From an uncultured Bacilli bacterium (GTDB lineage Bacteria; Bacillota_I; Bacilli_A; RF39; UBA660): a stretch of DNA of 33,455 nucleotides. A model generated the notes under the pieces. The model was not told the origin of the DNA and did no database searches. It saw only the letters and a program-made list of their open reading frames with translations. The translations under genes and the position numbers were made by a program. Below, in pieces: positions 15,201 through 23,974 of this stretch. The DNA is taken from contig CAKOKN010000011.1 of the NCBI GenBank assembly GCA_934091055.1, positions 1-33,455 on the forward strand. Direction: 5' to 3'. Numbering within the stretch: the stretch's first letter is position 1; each line of letters begins with the position of its first letter.

Positions 15201-15780
15201 TCACTTTTTTGCTTCTCTCATAATTAAATTTTTATCTAGAGATATTAAATATCTATCATATAATTTAGTGTTAATTTGACGTCTTAATTCTCTACAACCC
15301 CAATTAGTTTTAATTGATTTTGTTTAATAAAAATTTCTTTCTTCTTTCTATTCTAATTAGCTTTTGAAAATGATCCCAAGATAATTCGGTCGACACTGTC
15401 GGCCAATTTGGATAGTATTTATAAAATCTACGCATTCTTCTTATTGAAACAGTAGAAAAATCATTACCAAATTCATTTATTAATTTTTTAGATAATCTTT
15501 CAAATTCTTGAATTAAATATAACTTAAAAGCTGGGTCTACCCAAGATGCAAACTCTAAAGCAATATCAGGATGGGCAAATGTTCCACCGTCATATTTTCC
15601 TCTCTTACTTACAAAACCTTTTGCATTATCATTTTTAAACTCGCGAGATTTCGCTAGTTTAAAATTTTCATTAAATAATTCTTCCCATAAACAATAAAAA
15701 TCAAACGAGTTCTTATTACTTTTCTATTTTATTATAACATCACCTGGGTTATTAGGATTTTTATATTTTGCCTTTTGACA
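15201..15780 (-). pseudogene. decayed KilA-N / DUF1016 chimera
   Basis: This fills the 730-nt gap between uvrB and the 88-codon gene. Reading the minus strand, an interrupted frame gives KYKNPNNPGDVIIK, a stop (TAG at 15724-15726), then LWEELFNENFKL.., TFAHPDIALEFASW and FKLYLIQEFERL, a shortened KilA-N domain. The same frame continues as STVSIRRMRRFY, YPNWPTVS, LSWDHFQKLIRIE, the N-terminal domain of DUF1016 (YhcG-type PD-(D/E)XK proteins), to a stop at 15310-15312. A frameshift leads to NWGCRELRRQI..LYDRYLI ending at 15201, the next part of DUF1016; its nuclease domain is missing. Stops, a frameshift and internal loss show a dead gene, probably formed by recombination between two mobile-element genes. 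Confidence 0.75.
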
Positions 15781-15862
15781 CTTCGAGTTCCTTCTATTTG
15801 AACTCGTTCCAAAATGGAACAAGTTGATTTTCTACTTAATTCTTTATCAATGATTATTATTC

Positions 15863-16129
15863 TTAATAATAATAGATTTCTTCAATAGTATTCCAATCTC
15901 TATTTAGTATAATGTCATTTATTAACGTACTACTAAATAGTTCTTCTATACTGTTATAGTAGAACTCATCTGTTACACCTATCTCTTGAAAAGATGCTTT
16001 ATCTTTAAATGGAATAATCATATATTTATGTCCTTTAATATTTATACATAATTCTACTTCTAAACCTTTTTTAGAGTATTCTTGTAATTTTTCTTTAGCA
16101 TAATTAATATCTCGTAATTTATCTTTCAT
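15863..16129 (-). CDS. hypothetical protein (88 aa)
   Basis: A small soluble protein of 88 residues, charged, with no recognised family. Predicted alternation of a helix (residues 8-20), strands (ELCINIKGHKYMIIPF) and a C-terminal helix suggests a compact folded domain. An AGAGG site lies about 12 nt before the ATG. It sits next to the decayed KilA-N/DUF1016 gene, so it may have come with that element, but codon use looks like the rest of the window. Confidence 0.55.
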   Translation of the reverse strand: MKDKLRDINYAKEKLQEYSKKGLEVELCINIKGHKYMIIPFKDKASFQEIGVTDEFYYNSIEELFSSTLINDIILNRDWNTIEEIYYY

Positions 16130-16212
16130 AATGTTATTTAACCTCTTTCTTAATTTTTATATTATTATATAACAATTTATTTTTTTTAACAAGTTATTTG
16201 GTTATTTTAATA

Positions 16213-16241
16213 TTGAAATATTCTTAATATTTTGGTATATT
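16213..16241 (+). promoter_or_regulatory. sigma-A-type promoter
   Basis: TTGAAA (16213-16218), 17-bp spacer, TATATT (16236-16241), about 24 nt before the start at 16265. Confidence 0.65.
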
Positions 16242-16264
16242 ATTAATAGAGAGGAGTGAATAAT

Positions 16265-16840
16265 ATGGAGCAAGAATTAGAGACTATTTTAGCAGCATCT
16301 TTGGGGTTATTGATATTTGTCTTACTTATAGCTATAGCATTTGCTATTGTCTATGTAATTGCCCTTGCTAAGTTATTTAAGAAAGCTGGTATAGAAGGAT
16401 GGAAGGCTATTATACCTTTCTATAACATATATCTTTTAGTTAAGATAGCAGGTCTTAATTGGTGGTATTTTTTAATAGCTATATCTGGAACTATATGTAG
16501 TCTTCTTAAGATTAGAGGTTTAAATTATGCTTGTAACATTGCTTCAATGGCTGTTAATTTCTTTATTCTATACAATATTGCTAAGAAGATGAAACAACAA
16601 CCTATGGGATTTGCTATAGCAGGTATCTTTGTACAACCTATAATGATTATGGTATTAGGTTTTTCTAGTAAATATAGTTATGATCCTTCTATAGAAGTTA
16701 GTCCTAATGGACCTATCGGAGAGAATAGTACTAATAGTTCTACTTCTAGTAATGATACTGTTAAGTATTGTTCAGGATGTGGTTCTAAGATTATATCTGG
16801 TTCACAGTTCTGTGATAAATGTGGTAAAAAAGTAGAATAA
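16265..16840 (+). CDS. membrane protein with C-terminal zinc ribbon (DUF5684-like)
   Basis: A 191-residue protein with three or four transmembrane helices in residues 1-130. The segment LAKLFKKAGIEGWKAIIPFYNIYLLVKIAG is characteristic of the DUF5684 family. A Ser/Asn-rich linker (NSTNSSTSSND) leads to a C-terminal zinc ribbon, CSGCG..CDKCG, of the kind often appended to membrane proteins in Firmicutes. Function unknown. The ATG at 16265 is chosen over GTG at 16256, because AGGAG ends eight bases before it. It has its own promoter and terminator and faces the MBL gene. Confidence 0.8.
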   Translation: MEQELETILAASLGLLIFVLLIAIAFAIVYVIALAKLFKKAGIEGWKAIIPFYNIYLLVKIAGLNWWYFLIAISGTICSLLKIRGLNYACNIASMAVNFFILYNIAKKMKQQPMGFAIAGIFVQPIMIMVLGFSSKYSYDPSIEVSPNGPIGENSTNSSTSSNDTVKYCSGCGSKIISGSQFCDKCGKKVE

Positions 16841-16851
16841 AAAAGATGTTT

Positions 16852-16882
16852 AAAAGGAAGACTAGTAAATAGGCTTCCTTTT
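16852..16882 (+). terminator. terminator hairpin
   Basis: AAAAGGAAG (16852-16860) pairs with CTTCCTTTT (16874-16882) just past the stop of the membrane protein gene. The T-run is part of the stem. Confidence 0.6.
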
Positions 16883-16883
16883 A

Positions 16884-16909
16884 CCTCTTAAGACTACAGG
16901 CTTAAGAGG
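16884..16909. terminator. second hairpin between convergent genes
   Basis: A perfect 9-bp stem CCTCTTAAG / CTTAAGAGG with loop ACTACAGG. It lacks a strong T-run on either strand, so its role as a terminator is uncertain; it may block read-through from the facing MBL gene. Confidence 0.4.
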
Positions 16910-16927
16910 ATATAATTAATATTATCT

Positions 16928-17434
16928 CTATTTAAAATAGGGATTATTTTTTATTTCTTCTTCTAAAGTAGTAGATTCTCCGTGACCAGGATATATAGTT
17001 ATATCTTTAGGATACTCTTTAATCTTAGTAATACTCTCTTTCATTTCATTAAAGTTACCACCCTCTAGATCACATCTTCCAACAGTACCCTTAAAGAGAA
17101 AATCCCCACTAAAAAGAACTTTTTCTTCTTTAAAATAATATGATACAGAGTCTTTAGTATGACCTTTAGTAGTTATAATACTAAATTTAAAAGGTCCTAT
17201 TTTATAATCACTAAGTGTATTATTTAGTACTAAACTCTTATCAAAATAAGATAAAGCTCCTATATGATCAAAGTGTTTATGTGTAATTAATACTTTTAAT
17301 ACTTCTCTATTATTTATAACTTTATTTATTTTATCTATGTCATCTCCAGGATCTACTACTAATAATTTATTATCTTTTTCTAGTATATAGCAATTTTCTT
17401 CTAAAAGACCTGTTACTACTCTATTTATATGCAT
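16928..17434 (-). CDS. MBL-fold metallo-hydrolase (YqgX/glyoxalase II-like)
   Basis: A 168-residue metallo-beta-lactamase-fold hydrolase. The metal site is complete: HKHFDH at residues 52-57, GHTKDSV, SGDFLFKGTVGRCDL (bridging Asp) and PGHGEST. The short form with these motifs matches YqgX-like proteins of Firmicutes, which are annotated as hydroxyacylglutathione hydrolase-like or persulfide-type enzymes; the true substrate is not known and the C-terminal substrate domain of classical glyoxalase II is absent. It starts near ATATGC with AAGGGTGA upstream. Confidence 0.85.
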   Translation of the reverse strand: MHINRVVTGLLEENCYILEKDNKLLVVDPGDDIDKINKVINNREVLKVLITHKHFDHIGALSYFDKSLVLNNTLSDYKIGPFKFSIITTKGHTKDSVSYYFKEEKVLFSGDFLFKGTVGRCDLEGGNFNEMKESITKIKEYPKDITIYPGHGESTTLEEEIKNNPYFK

Positions 17435-17476
17435 ATATTCACCCTTTATATTTATTAAAAGCTACTATTAAAGTAG

Positions 17477-18130
17477 CTATTTTATTTTTGATTGTTTACT
17501 TAAGGCTACTCTAGCAGCTTCTTGCTCAGAAGCTTTTTTGCTACCAGCAGTTCCCTTACCCATTATAATACCATCTATCTTTACAACAGAAGTAAAACTT
17601 TTATTATGTGATGGTCCTGTCTCCTCTACTACTTCATATATAACAGACTTTTTTACAGTCTGAACTAATTCTTGTAATGTAGACTTATAATCGTGAAGGA
17701 ATGTTATACCTTTTTCTATGTATCTTGTTATTATATCTAAAACAAACTTTTTAGTAAATTCAAAACCTTGATCTAGATAAAGAGCTGCTACAAAAGCCTC
17801 AAATACATCTGCTAAAATGGTATCATTAATTGCCTCACCACTACCTATTTTGATATCTTTATCTAATTCAAGTTCTTTAGCATATGTAGCACAAGCTTCT
17901 TCACATACATAAGAAGCACGCATTCTAGTCATTACTCCTTCTTCTAACTTTCTTTCTTTATATAAGTAATCACTTATAGTTATTTCTAATACTGCGTCTC
18001 CTAGAAACTCTAGTCTTTCATAGTCTGGATAACTAGGATTTTCATTTGTATATGATGAATGAGTTACTGCTTCCATATACAAATTGATATTCGTAGGATT
18101 TACATCTATCTTATCAAATATTTTCATCAT
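17477..18130 (-). CDS. rnc: ribonuclease III
   Basis: A 217-residue double-stranded-RNA endonuclease for rRNA and mRNA processing. The signature ERLEFLGDAVLE holds the catalytic acidic residues, with the second set in NDTILADVFEAFVAALYLDQG. The C-terminal dsRNA-binding domain starts near DYKSTLQELVQ and ends with GTAGSKKASEQEAARVAL. Two ATGs in tandem (18130 and 18127) follow GGAG at 4 and 7 nt; the second has better spacing. It overlaps trmB by 17 nt. Unlike in Bacillus, smc is not directly downstream, though it lies in the same neighbourhood. Confidence 0.95.
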   Translation of the reverse strand: MMKIFDKIDVNPTNINLYMEAVTHSSYTNENPSYPDYERLEFLGDAVLEITISDYLYKERKLEEGVMTRMRASYVCEEACATYAKELELDKDIKIGSGEAINDTILADVFEAFVAALYLDQGFEFTKKFVLDIITRYIEKGITFLHDYKSTLQELVQTVKKSVIYEVVEETGPSHNKSFTSVVKIDGIIMGKGTAGSKKASEQEAARVALSKQSKIK

Positions 18131-18761
18131 CCATCTCCTTACTAGCCTCTAGATAATTAATTTTTATTAACATCTTTGTAAACTTATCTTCATATTCTGT
18201 TGTTATTATATTTTCTTTATCTTTGTGTAAATCATAACTTATATAGTCTATGTTATACCCGTGTTCTTTTAATGAATTTAGTGAAAACTCAAATAAGTCA
18301 ATATTATCAGTCTTCATAATTATTTTTTTATTTCCTTTAAAGATACTATCATAACGAGTTAAGAACTCTCTACTTGTCAATCTTCTTTTGGCGTGTCTAT
18401 CTTTAGGCCAAGGATCAGAAAAGTTTAAATATATTAAATCTACTTCTTTATGTAATATTTCTTCGATTAATCTAGCATCCATTCTAACTAGATATAGATT
18501 ACTTAGTTCCAATTCATTTGTTTTTTCGACTGCTCTTAAGATTACAGAATCATATTTTTCTATTCCTATATAATTTATATTAGGATTATTAAGAGCTTGT
18601 TTTATAATAAAGTTTCCTTTTCCTATACCTATTTCTATATATATTGGGTTATTGTTTTTAAATAGTGTATTCCATTTACCAATATAGTCTTTGGGATTAT
18701 CTATAAAATACTTTCCTTTTTGGATCTTTTCAGCGGCTCCTTTTATATTTTTTAGTCTCAT
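18114..18761 (-). CDS. trmB: tRNA (guanine-N7-)-methyltransferase
   Basis: A 215-residue SAM-dependent enzyme that makes m7G46 in tRNA variable loops. The SAM-binding EIGIGKGNF motif, the IGIEKYDSV acidic loop and the family signature LNFSDPWPKDRHAKRRL are clear. Length and C-terminal end fit TrmB. It begins shortly after the proS stop and ends 17 nt inside rnc, suggesting a proS-trmB-rnc transcript. Confidence 0.95.
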   Translation of the reverse strand: MRLKNIKGAAEKIQKGKYFIDNPKDYIGKWNTLFKNNNPIYIEIGIGKGNFIIKQALNNPNINYIGIEKYDSVILRAVEKTNELELSNLYLVRMDARLIEEILHKEVDLIYLNFSDPWPKDRHAKRRLTSREFLTRYDSIFKGNKKIIMKTDNIDLFEFSLNSLKEHGYNIDYISYDLHKDKENIITTEYEDKFTKMLIKINYLEASKEMDDENI

Positions 18762-18776
18762 ACTCTTATTCCTTTA

Positions 18777-20210
18777 TTAGTATTGTATTCCCCAAATAAC
18801 TAAGTGTTTAGCATCTTTACCACATACTATACATTTATCTGACACTTTTTCTTCTTCGAATGGGATACATCTTGATTTACAACCTCTTATTTCTTTTATT
18901 TTCTCTTCACATTCTTTATTACCACACCACATTGCTTTTACAAAGCCAGGATGATTATTTATTATATCTTTAAAGTCTTCGATATCAGTTGCAGTATAAG
19001 TCATTTCTTCTCTTCTTCTTAATGCTTTATCATACATATCTCTTTGAATGTCTTCGAGTAATTCTTTGACATCACTAATAATATCAGTATTTGTAAATAC
19101 TTCCATTTTTTCTCTAGTATCTCTTCTTACTAAAGTTACGATATTCTTTTCTAGATCTCTTTTTCCTATTTCTATTCTAACAGGAATTCCATTTACTTCA
19201 GCTTCTGCAAATTTATATCCTGGTGATTTATCACTATTATCTATATAAGCTTCTATACCTTCTTCTTTTAGTTTATCATAGTAGTCATTAGCAAAACTTA
19301 ATACTTCTAGATCATTACCAATTGGAATTATAGCTACTTTTAGAGGAGCTATTTTTGGTGGTAATACTAAACCATAATCATCTGAATGGACCATAATTAG
19401 AGCTCCCATTATTCTAGTAGATACTCCCCAAGAGGTTTGATATGGATGTTCTAGTTTATTCTCTCTATTTAGGAATTTTATATCATAAGCTTTGGAAAAC
19501 TTTTGTCCAAAGAAATGACTTGTACCTGATTGAAGAGCTACTCCATTATACATTAGAGCCTCTACTGTGTAAGTATACTCTGCTCCAGCAAATTTTTCTT
19601 TCTCAGTCTTTCTTCCGACAATACTTGGGATAGCTAAGTAGTCGTGAAAGAAATCATTATATACATTTAACATTTGTAGAGTTTCTGTTTCAGCTTCTTC
19701 TTTAGTCTCGTGTAGAGTATGTCCTTCTTGCCATAAGAACTCACGACTTCTAAGGAATGGTCTTGTTTCTTTTTCCCATCTTAGTACACTACACCACTGA
19801 TTATATAATTTTGGTAAATCACGATATGATTTTACTACATCTTTATAGTAGTCAGAGAATAATGTTTCAGATGTTGGCCTAATACATAATCTTTCATCTA
19901 ATTTTTTGTCTCCTCCATATGTTACCCAAGCTACTTCAGGAGCAAATCCTTTTACTAATTCTCCTTCTTTTCTTAATAAGTTTTCTGGTATAAGCAAAGG
20001 CATATATACATTTTTATGTCCTGTTTCTTTAAATTTTTCATCTAATACTTTTTGGATATTCTCCCATATTGCATAACCATTTGGTTCTATTACCATACAT
20101 CCTTTAGTATTAGAATATGTTGCTAGATGAGCAGCATTTACTACATCTGTATACCATTTGGCAAAATCTATATCTCTACTTGTTATTTTATTATTTTGTT
20201 TATTATTCAT
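18777..20210 (-). CDS. proS: prolyl-tRNA synthetase, short (archaeal/eukaryotic-like) type
   Basis: A 477-residue class II aminoacyl-tRNA synthetase. Motif 2 (CIRPTSETLF..SVLRWEKETRPFLRSREFLWQEGHT) follows the N-terminal KGCMVIEPNGYAIWE region; motif 3 is around STRIMGALIMVH. The roughly 180-residue editing insertion of the long bacterial form is absent, and a C-terminal zinc-type domain (CGNKECEEKIKEIRG..CIPFEE..CIVCG) is present, so this is the ProRS type 3 / archaeal-like form known in many Firmicutes and Mollicutes. RBS CGAGGTG precedes the ATG. Confidence 0.95.
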   Translation of the reverse strand: MNNKQNNKITSRDIDFAKWYTDVVNAAHLATYSNTKGCMVIEPNGYAIWENIQKVLDEKFKETGHKNVYMPLLIPENLLRKEGELVKGFAPEVAWVTYGGDKKLDERLCIRPTSETLFSDYYKDVVKSYRDLPKLYNQWCSVLRWEKETRPFLRSREFLWQEGHTLHETKEEAETETLQMLNVYNDFFHDYLAIPSIVGRKTEKEKFAGAEYTYTVEALMYNGVALQSGTSHFFGQKFSKAYDIKFLNRENKLEHPYQTSWGVSTRIMGALIMVHSDDYGLVLPPKIAPLKVAIIPIGNDLEVLSFANDYYDKLKEEGIEAYIDNSDKSPGYKFAEAEVNGIPVRIEIGKRDLEKNIVTLVRRDTREKMEVFTNTDIISDVKELLEDIQRDMYDKALRRREEMTYTATDIEDFKDIINNHPGFVKAMWCGNKECEEKIKEIRGCKSRCIPFEEEKVSDKCIVCGKDAKHLVIWGIQY

Positions 20211-20292
20211 ATTTTACACCTCGTCATTAATAATTCTATCATAAAAACAAATAAATATCTATATAAATATATTATTTTTTAGATAATCTTAA

Positions 20293-20316
20293 AAAGAAAG
20301 AACTTAGTCTTTCTTT
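20293..20316 (-). terminator. smc terminator
   Basis: Minus-strand AAAGAAAGAC TAA GTTCTTTCTTTTT: a stem of about 10 bp with one bulge, overlapping the smc stop codon and followed by Ts. Confidence 0.65.
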
Positions 20317-23246
20317 ATATCTTCTAGTTTTACTGATACTATCTTACTTACACCAGACTCTTGCATAGTTATTCCATATAATAGATCAGCATATTCCATA
20401 GTTTTCTTTTTATGAGTAATTATAATAAACTGTGTACTATCGTGATATTTATTTAAATATTTACCAAATGCTTCAACATTAGCATCATCTAGAGCAGCCT
20501 CTACCTCATCAAATAGACAAAATGGAACTGGTCTTATATTTAAAATAGCAAATAATAGTGATATAGCAGTAAAAGTCTTTTCTCCACCAGATAATAGACT
20601 AATACTTTGAAGTTTTTTACCTGGAGGTTCTGCTTTTATCTCAATTCCTGTCTCTAGTATATTATCTGGATCAGTAAGAGTTAATTCTGCTCTTCCACCT
20701 TTAAATAACTCTCTATATACTATTTTAAATTCTTTTCTTATTTGTTCAAATGTCTCCAAGAACTTAGTTTTCATAATAGTATCCATCTCTTTAATAATAT
20801 CATATAGAGTATTTTCTGCAGAAATCAAGTCTTCTTTTTGACTAGTTAAGAAATCATATCTTTCTTTTTGTTTTTGATATTCACTAGGAGCATCTAAGTT
20901 AACATTTCCTATTACTTCTAGAGCATCTTTTAATCTTAATACTTCTCTTCTGGCATCTTCTACCTCTATGTCTAACTTATAGTTTTGAATAGCAAAATCA
21001 TAAGTAATATTATAGTTAGTAGTTAAATTTTCTAATAAGTTATCTAACTTAACATCCATTCTATTTACATTTATATTTAATGTATTTAATTCTTTTTGTT
21101 TTTTATTTATATAAGCATTACTATTTCTTGAAGTTTCTTCTAATTCTTGAATATTTTGATTAGTATTATCTTCTTCTACTTTTAATAGAGTTAATTCTTT
21201 ATTTATATTAGAAATCTTATTTTTAATTTCATATAGTGAATTTATTAATTTATCTTCTTCACTTGTATTATTAGTGATGTTAGTTAAATCTTTTAGTTCA
21301 TTATTCTTCTCTTCTAGTAGTTGTTTTTGACTTTGAATACTATCTTCGATAGCTTTTTTATTAGATATTTCTATAGCTCTATTACTTTGTATTTCATATA
21401 TTTCTTTATTTATACCTTCTAGTTCTTTTTGTATTCTATCAGACTCTTTTGTTAAGTCTTTAGTTTTATTTATTAATAAATTATAGTTCTTAGTAGCCTC
21501 CTCTAGTTCATATTTGATTGATAGAGGATTACTTGATTTTAGAGTTGAACCTCCTGTTAGAGATCCTCCTACATTTACTACTTGACCATCTAAAGTTACT
21601 ACTTTATATCTTTTATTTATTTTAGTACTTATTTCATTAGCAGAATCAATGTTATCAGCAATTATTATATTTCCTAATACATTTGATATAATATTGGTAT
21701 ATTTACTATTATATTCTACTAAAGAAGAAGCAATTCCTAGATAACCTTCGAGATTATTCAATATATTTTGAGTGCCTTCATCTATATATCTACCACTTAT
21801 TACAGATAAAGGATAGAAAGTTGCACGACCTAGACTATTATTCTTTAAATAATTAATTAATTCTTTAGCAATACTTGGAGTATCTACTACTAGATAGGAA
21901 GAAGCTCCTCCTAGAGCAGTACTAATAGCAGTACTATATTTATTATCTACTTCAATAAGTGATGATATTACATTATGTATACCAGTAAACTTAGGATTAT
22001 CTAATATAGTTTTTATAGGCTTTGGTACTGATAAATTATTATTTAAATTATTTTCTAAGTATTCTATTCGATACTTTATATTTTCTACTTCTCTATTTGT
22101 CTTTGATATATTATTATCAAGATTATTTTTACTAGATATATTTTGATTATTATTATTATATAAAGAAGATATATTACTATCTAATAATTCTATCTTTTTA
22201 TTTATAACTTCTATATCATTATGATAGTTATTAATATTATTATTAATACTTAATATTTCTTCTTTTAGTTTAATAATATTACTAGCTATTTTAGAAGTTT
22301 CTTCCTTATATTTATTTCTCTCTTCAAGTAGTTTTATTGAAGAAGATATTCGTTCTTCTTCTTTAGATAATTCAATTAGAGATAATTGTTTATTATTTAT
22401 ATCTTCTCTTATTGTTCTTATTTTTTCTTTATATTTTAGAATATCTACATCATAAGTACTAGTGTTAGCAGAAGACTTTGATATTTCATCTTCAAGTGAT
22501 TGTATTCTATTCTTACTTTCTTTATATTCAAAGTTTAAATCAGATATAGTCTTTGCAATAGTAGCAACTTCTATATTAGATAATTTATCTTTTATTTCAA
22601 TATACTTTTTAGCTTTATTAGAAGCTTCTTCTAGAGGAATAATATTATTTGATATTTCACTAATTATATCATTTACTCTATTTAAGTTTTGATTTGTTCG
22701 TTCTAACTTTCTTAGAGCTTCTTCTTTTCTTCTTTTATATTTTAATACACCTGCCGCTTCTTCAAAGATTACTCTTCGATCTTCTTCTTTTTTAGATAGT
22801 ATTTCGTCTATTTTACCTTGACTTATGATATTAAAACTCTCTTTAGCAGTACCACTATCAGTTAATAACTCAGTTATATCTTTTAGTCTTACTCTTTCAT
22901 TATTTATATAGTATTCTTGTTCTCCTGTTCGATAAGCTATTCTTTTTATTGATACTTCATTAAAGTTTACAGGAAGAGTTTTGTCTTCGTTATTGAATAC
23001 TAAACTTACTGAAGCTGAGTTTAGGGGTCTTCTACTTTCACTACCTGAGAATATTACATCTAGAGAAGAATCTCCTCTTAAGCTTTTCATTGATTGTTCT
23101 CCTAGTACCCATCTTACAGCATCAACAATATTAGACTTTCCTGATCCATTAGGTCCTACTACTCCATTGATATTTTTACAAAATTCTATATTAGTTTTAT
23201 CTGCAAATGATTTAAATCCATATGCTCTTATTTCTTTTAAATACAT
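20304..23246 (-). CDS. smc: chromosome segregation protein SMC, short-armed
   Basis: A 980-residue SMC ATPase for chromosome condensation and segregation, working with ScpA/ScpB (not in the window). Walker A GPNGSGKS is at 31-38. A coiled coil runs from about 170 to 400, the hinge from about 415 to 565 (PKFTGIHNVIS, GGSLTGGS), a return coiled coil follows, and the C-terminal head has LLSGGEKTF near 885 and the Walker B CLFDEVEAALDDANV. Typical bacterial SMC proteins are about 1,170-1,190 residues; here both arms seem about 90 residues shorter while heads and hinge are normal, so the shortening looks symmetric and the protein intact. Confidence 0.95.
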   Translation of the reverse strand: MYLKEIRAYGFKSFADKTNIEFCKNINGVVGPNGSGKSNIVDAVRWVLGEQSMKSLRGDSSLDVIFSGSESRRPLNSASVSLVFNNEDKTLPVNFNEVSIKRIAYRTGEQEYYINNERVRLKDITELLTDSGTAKESFNIISQGKIDEILSKKEEDRRVIFEEAAGVLKYKRRKEEALRKLERTNQNLNRVNDIISEISNNIIPLEEASNKAKKYIEIKDKLSNIEVATIAKTISDLNFEYKESKNRIQSLEDEISKSSANTSTYDVDILKYKEKIRTIREDINNKQLSLIELSKEEERISSSIKLLEERNKYKEETSKIASNIIKLKEEILSINNNINNYHNDIEVINKKIELLDSNISSLYNNNNQNISSKNNLDNNISKTNREVENIKYRIEYLENNLNNNLSVPKPIKTILDNPKFTGIHNVISSLIEVDNKYSTAISTALGGASSYLVVDTPSIAKELINYLKNNSLGRATFYPLSVISGRYIDEGTQNILNNLEGYLGIASSLVEYNSKYTNIISNVLGNIIIADNIDSANEISTKINKRYKVVTLDGQVVNVGGSLTGGSTLKSSNPLSIKYELEEATKNYNLLINKTKDLTKESDRIQKELEGINKEIYEIQSNRAIEISNKKAIEDSIQSQKQLLEEKNNELKDLTNITNNTSEEDKLINSLYEIKNKISNINKELTLLKVEEDNTNQNIQELEETSRNSNAYINKKQKELNTLNINVNRMDVKLDNLLENLTTNYNITYDFAIQNYKLDIEVEDARREVLRLKDALEVIGNVNLDAPSEYQKQKERYDFLTSQKEDLISAENTLYDIIKEMDTIMKTKFLETFEQIRKEFKIVYRELFKGGRAELTLTDPDNILETGIEIKAEPPGKKLQSISLLSGGEKTFTAISLLFAILNIRPVPFCLFDEVEAALDDANVEAFGKYLNKYHDSTQFIIITHKKKTMEYADLLYGITMQESGVSKIVSVKLEDIKKD

Positions 23247-23320
23247 TTATACTTCACATCCTACTACACTATTTTATCAAATTTTATAAATAAAATCTAT
23301 ATTAATATTTAAATAAATTA

Positions 23321-23345
23321 AAAAAAAGCCTTGTTTTATTGGCTT
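23321..23345 (-). terminator. terminator after 176-aa gene
   Basis: Minus-strand AAGCC, 10-nt loop, GGCTT followed by a run of Ts. Short stem but a good tail, directly after the stop at 23353. Confidence 0.55.
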
Positions 23346-23352
23346 CTTTGGT

Positions 23353-23883
23353 TTATTTTACTTTTAGTTTCTTTTTTACTTGTTGATAATTAAATTCTTT
23401 TTCTTTACTTAGTAGTAAACTCATTTCTTCATTTAATACTTTAGTCGTTTCTTCAGATACACGAGTCTGCCATTTATCTTTATCTCTTGCTTCTACTTCT
23501 ACTACTGTATCTAAATAAGAAGATTTAATTAGTGTATAGTAGGCTAATAATTCTACTTTAGTAGCCTCTATTGGTACTTCAGCTGGCTCTGATACATATA
23601 TATCCTCAGTTATTTCTTTTTTACTTTGTGTTTTTTTAATATTTCTGATATTCTTATTTTTAATTTCAGTACTTACTTCTACTAATCTATCACGTGAAGA
23701 ATTAGCATATTTATATATACAAGGTACTACTATTTCCCCATTTGTATCTACAAAACCTAGTAGTCTACTTTCTTTATTCTTAACTAGAATTAAATTATTA
23801 TCTACTTTTTCTACAAATTCATATTCATCTAAAGTATTTTCTTCTCTTGTTATTCTTAATTTTATCTTATTTATTACTTCCAT
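23353..23883 (-). CDS. hypothetical protein with a WG-repeat-like motif (176 aa)
   Basis: A soluble, charged protein of 176 residues. Residues 40-60 (LLGFVDTNGEIVVPCIYKYA) look like a single WG/KWG repeat, a short beta motif known from surface and regulatory proteins. The rest, from about residue 80, is charged and probably helical with a Lys-rich end, and no family was recognised. The AAGGAT site is close to the ATG. It lies between smc and the ABC exporter, all on the minus strand, but weak terminators on both sides suggest its own transcript. Confidence 0.65.
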   Translation of the reverse strand: MEVINKIKLRITREENTLDEYEFVEKVDNNLILVKNKESRLLGFVDTNGEIVVPCIYKYANSSRDRLVEVSTEIKNKNIRNIKKTQSKKEITEDIYVSEPAEVPIEATKVELLAYYTLIKSSYLDTVVEVEARDKDKWQTRVSEETTKVLNEEMSLLLSKEKEFNYQQVKKKLKVK

Positions 23884-23940
23884 AATATCCTTCTCTTTCT
23901 ACTTAGTTATTTTAACAGAATTAGTTATTTAATGCAAGAT

Positions 23941-23972
23941 AAAAGAAGTATTAATTATTAAATACCTCTTTT
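23941..23972 (-). terminator. probable terminator after ABC transporter
   Basis: AAAAGAAGTATT (23941-23952) pairs with AATACCTCTTTT (23961-23972) with two mismatched or wobble positions; the minus-strand tail is T-rich but interrupted. Confidence 0.45.
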
Positions 23973-23974
23973 AG

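Noticed and set aside
22981..23289. Plus-strand frame opposite the SMC N-terminus
   Set aside because: It mirrors conserved SMC head codons and has no ribosome binding site.
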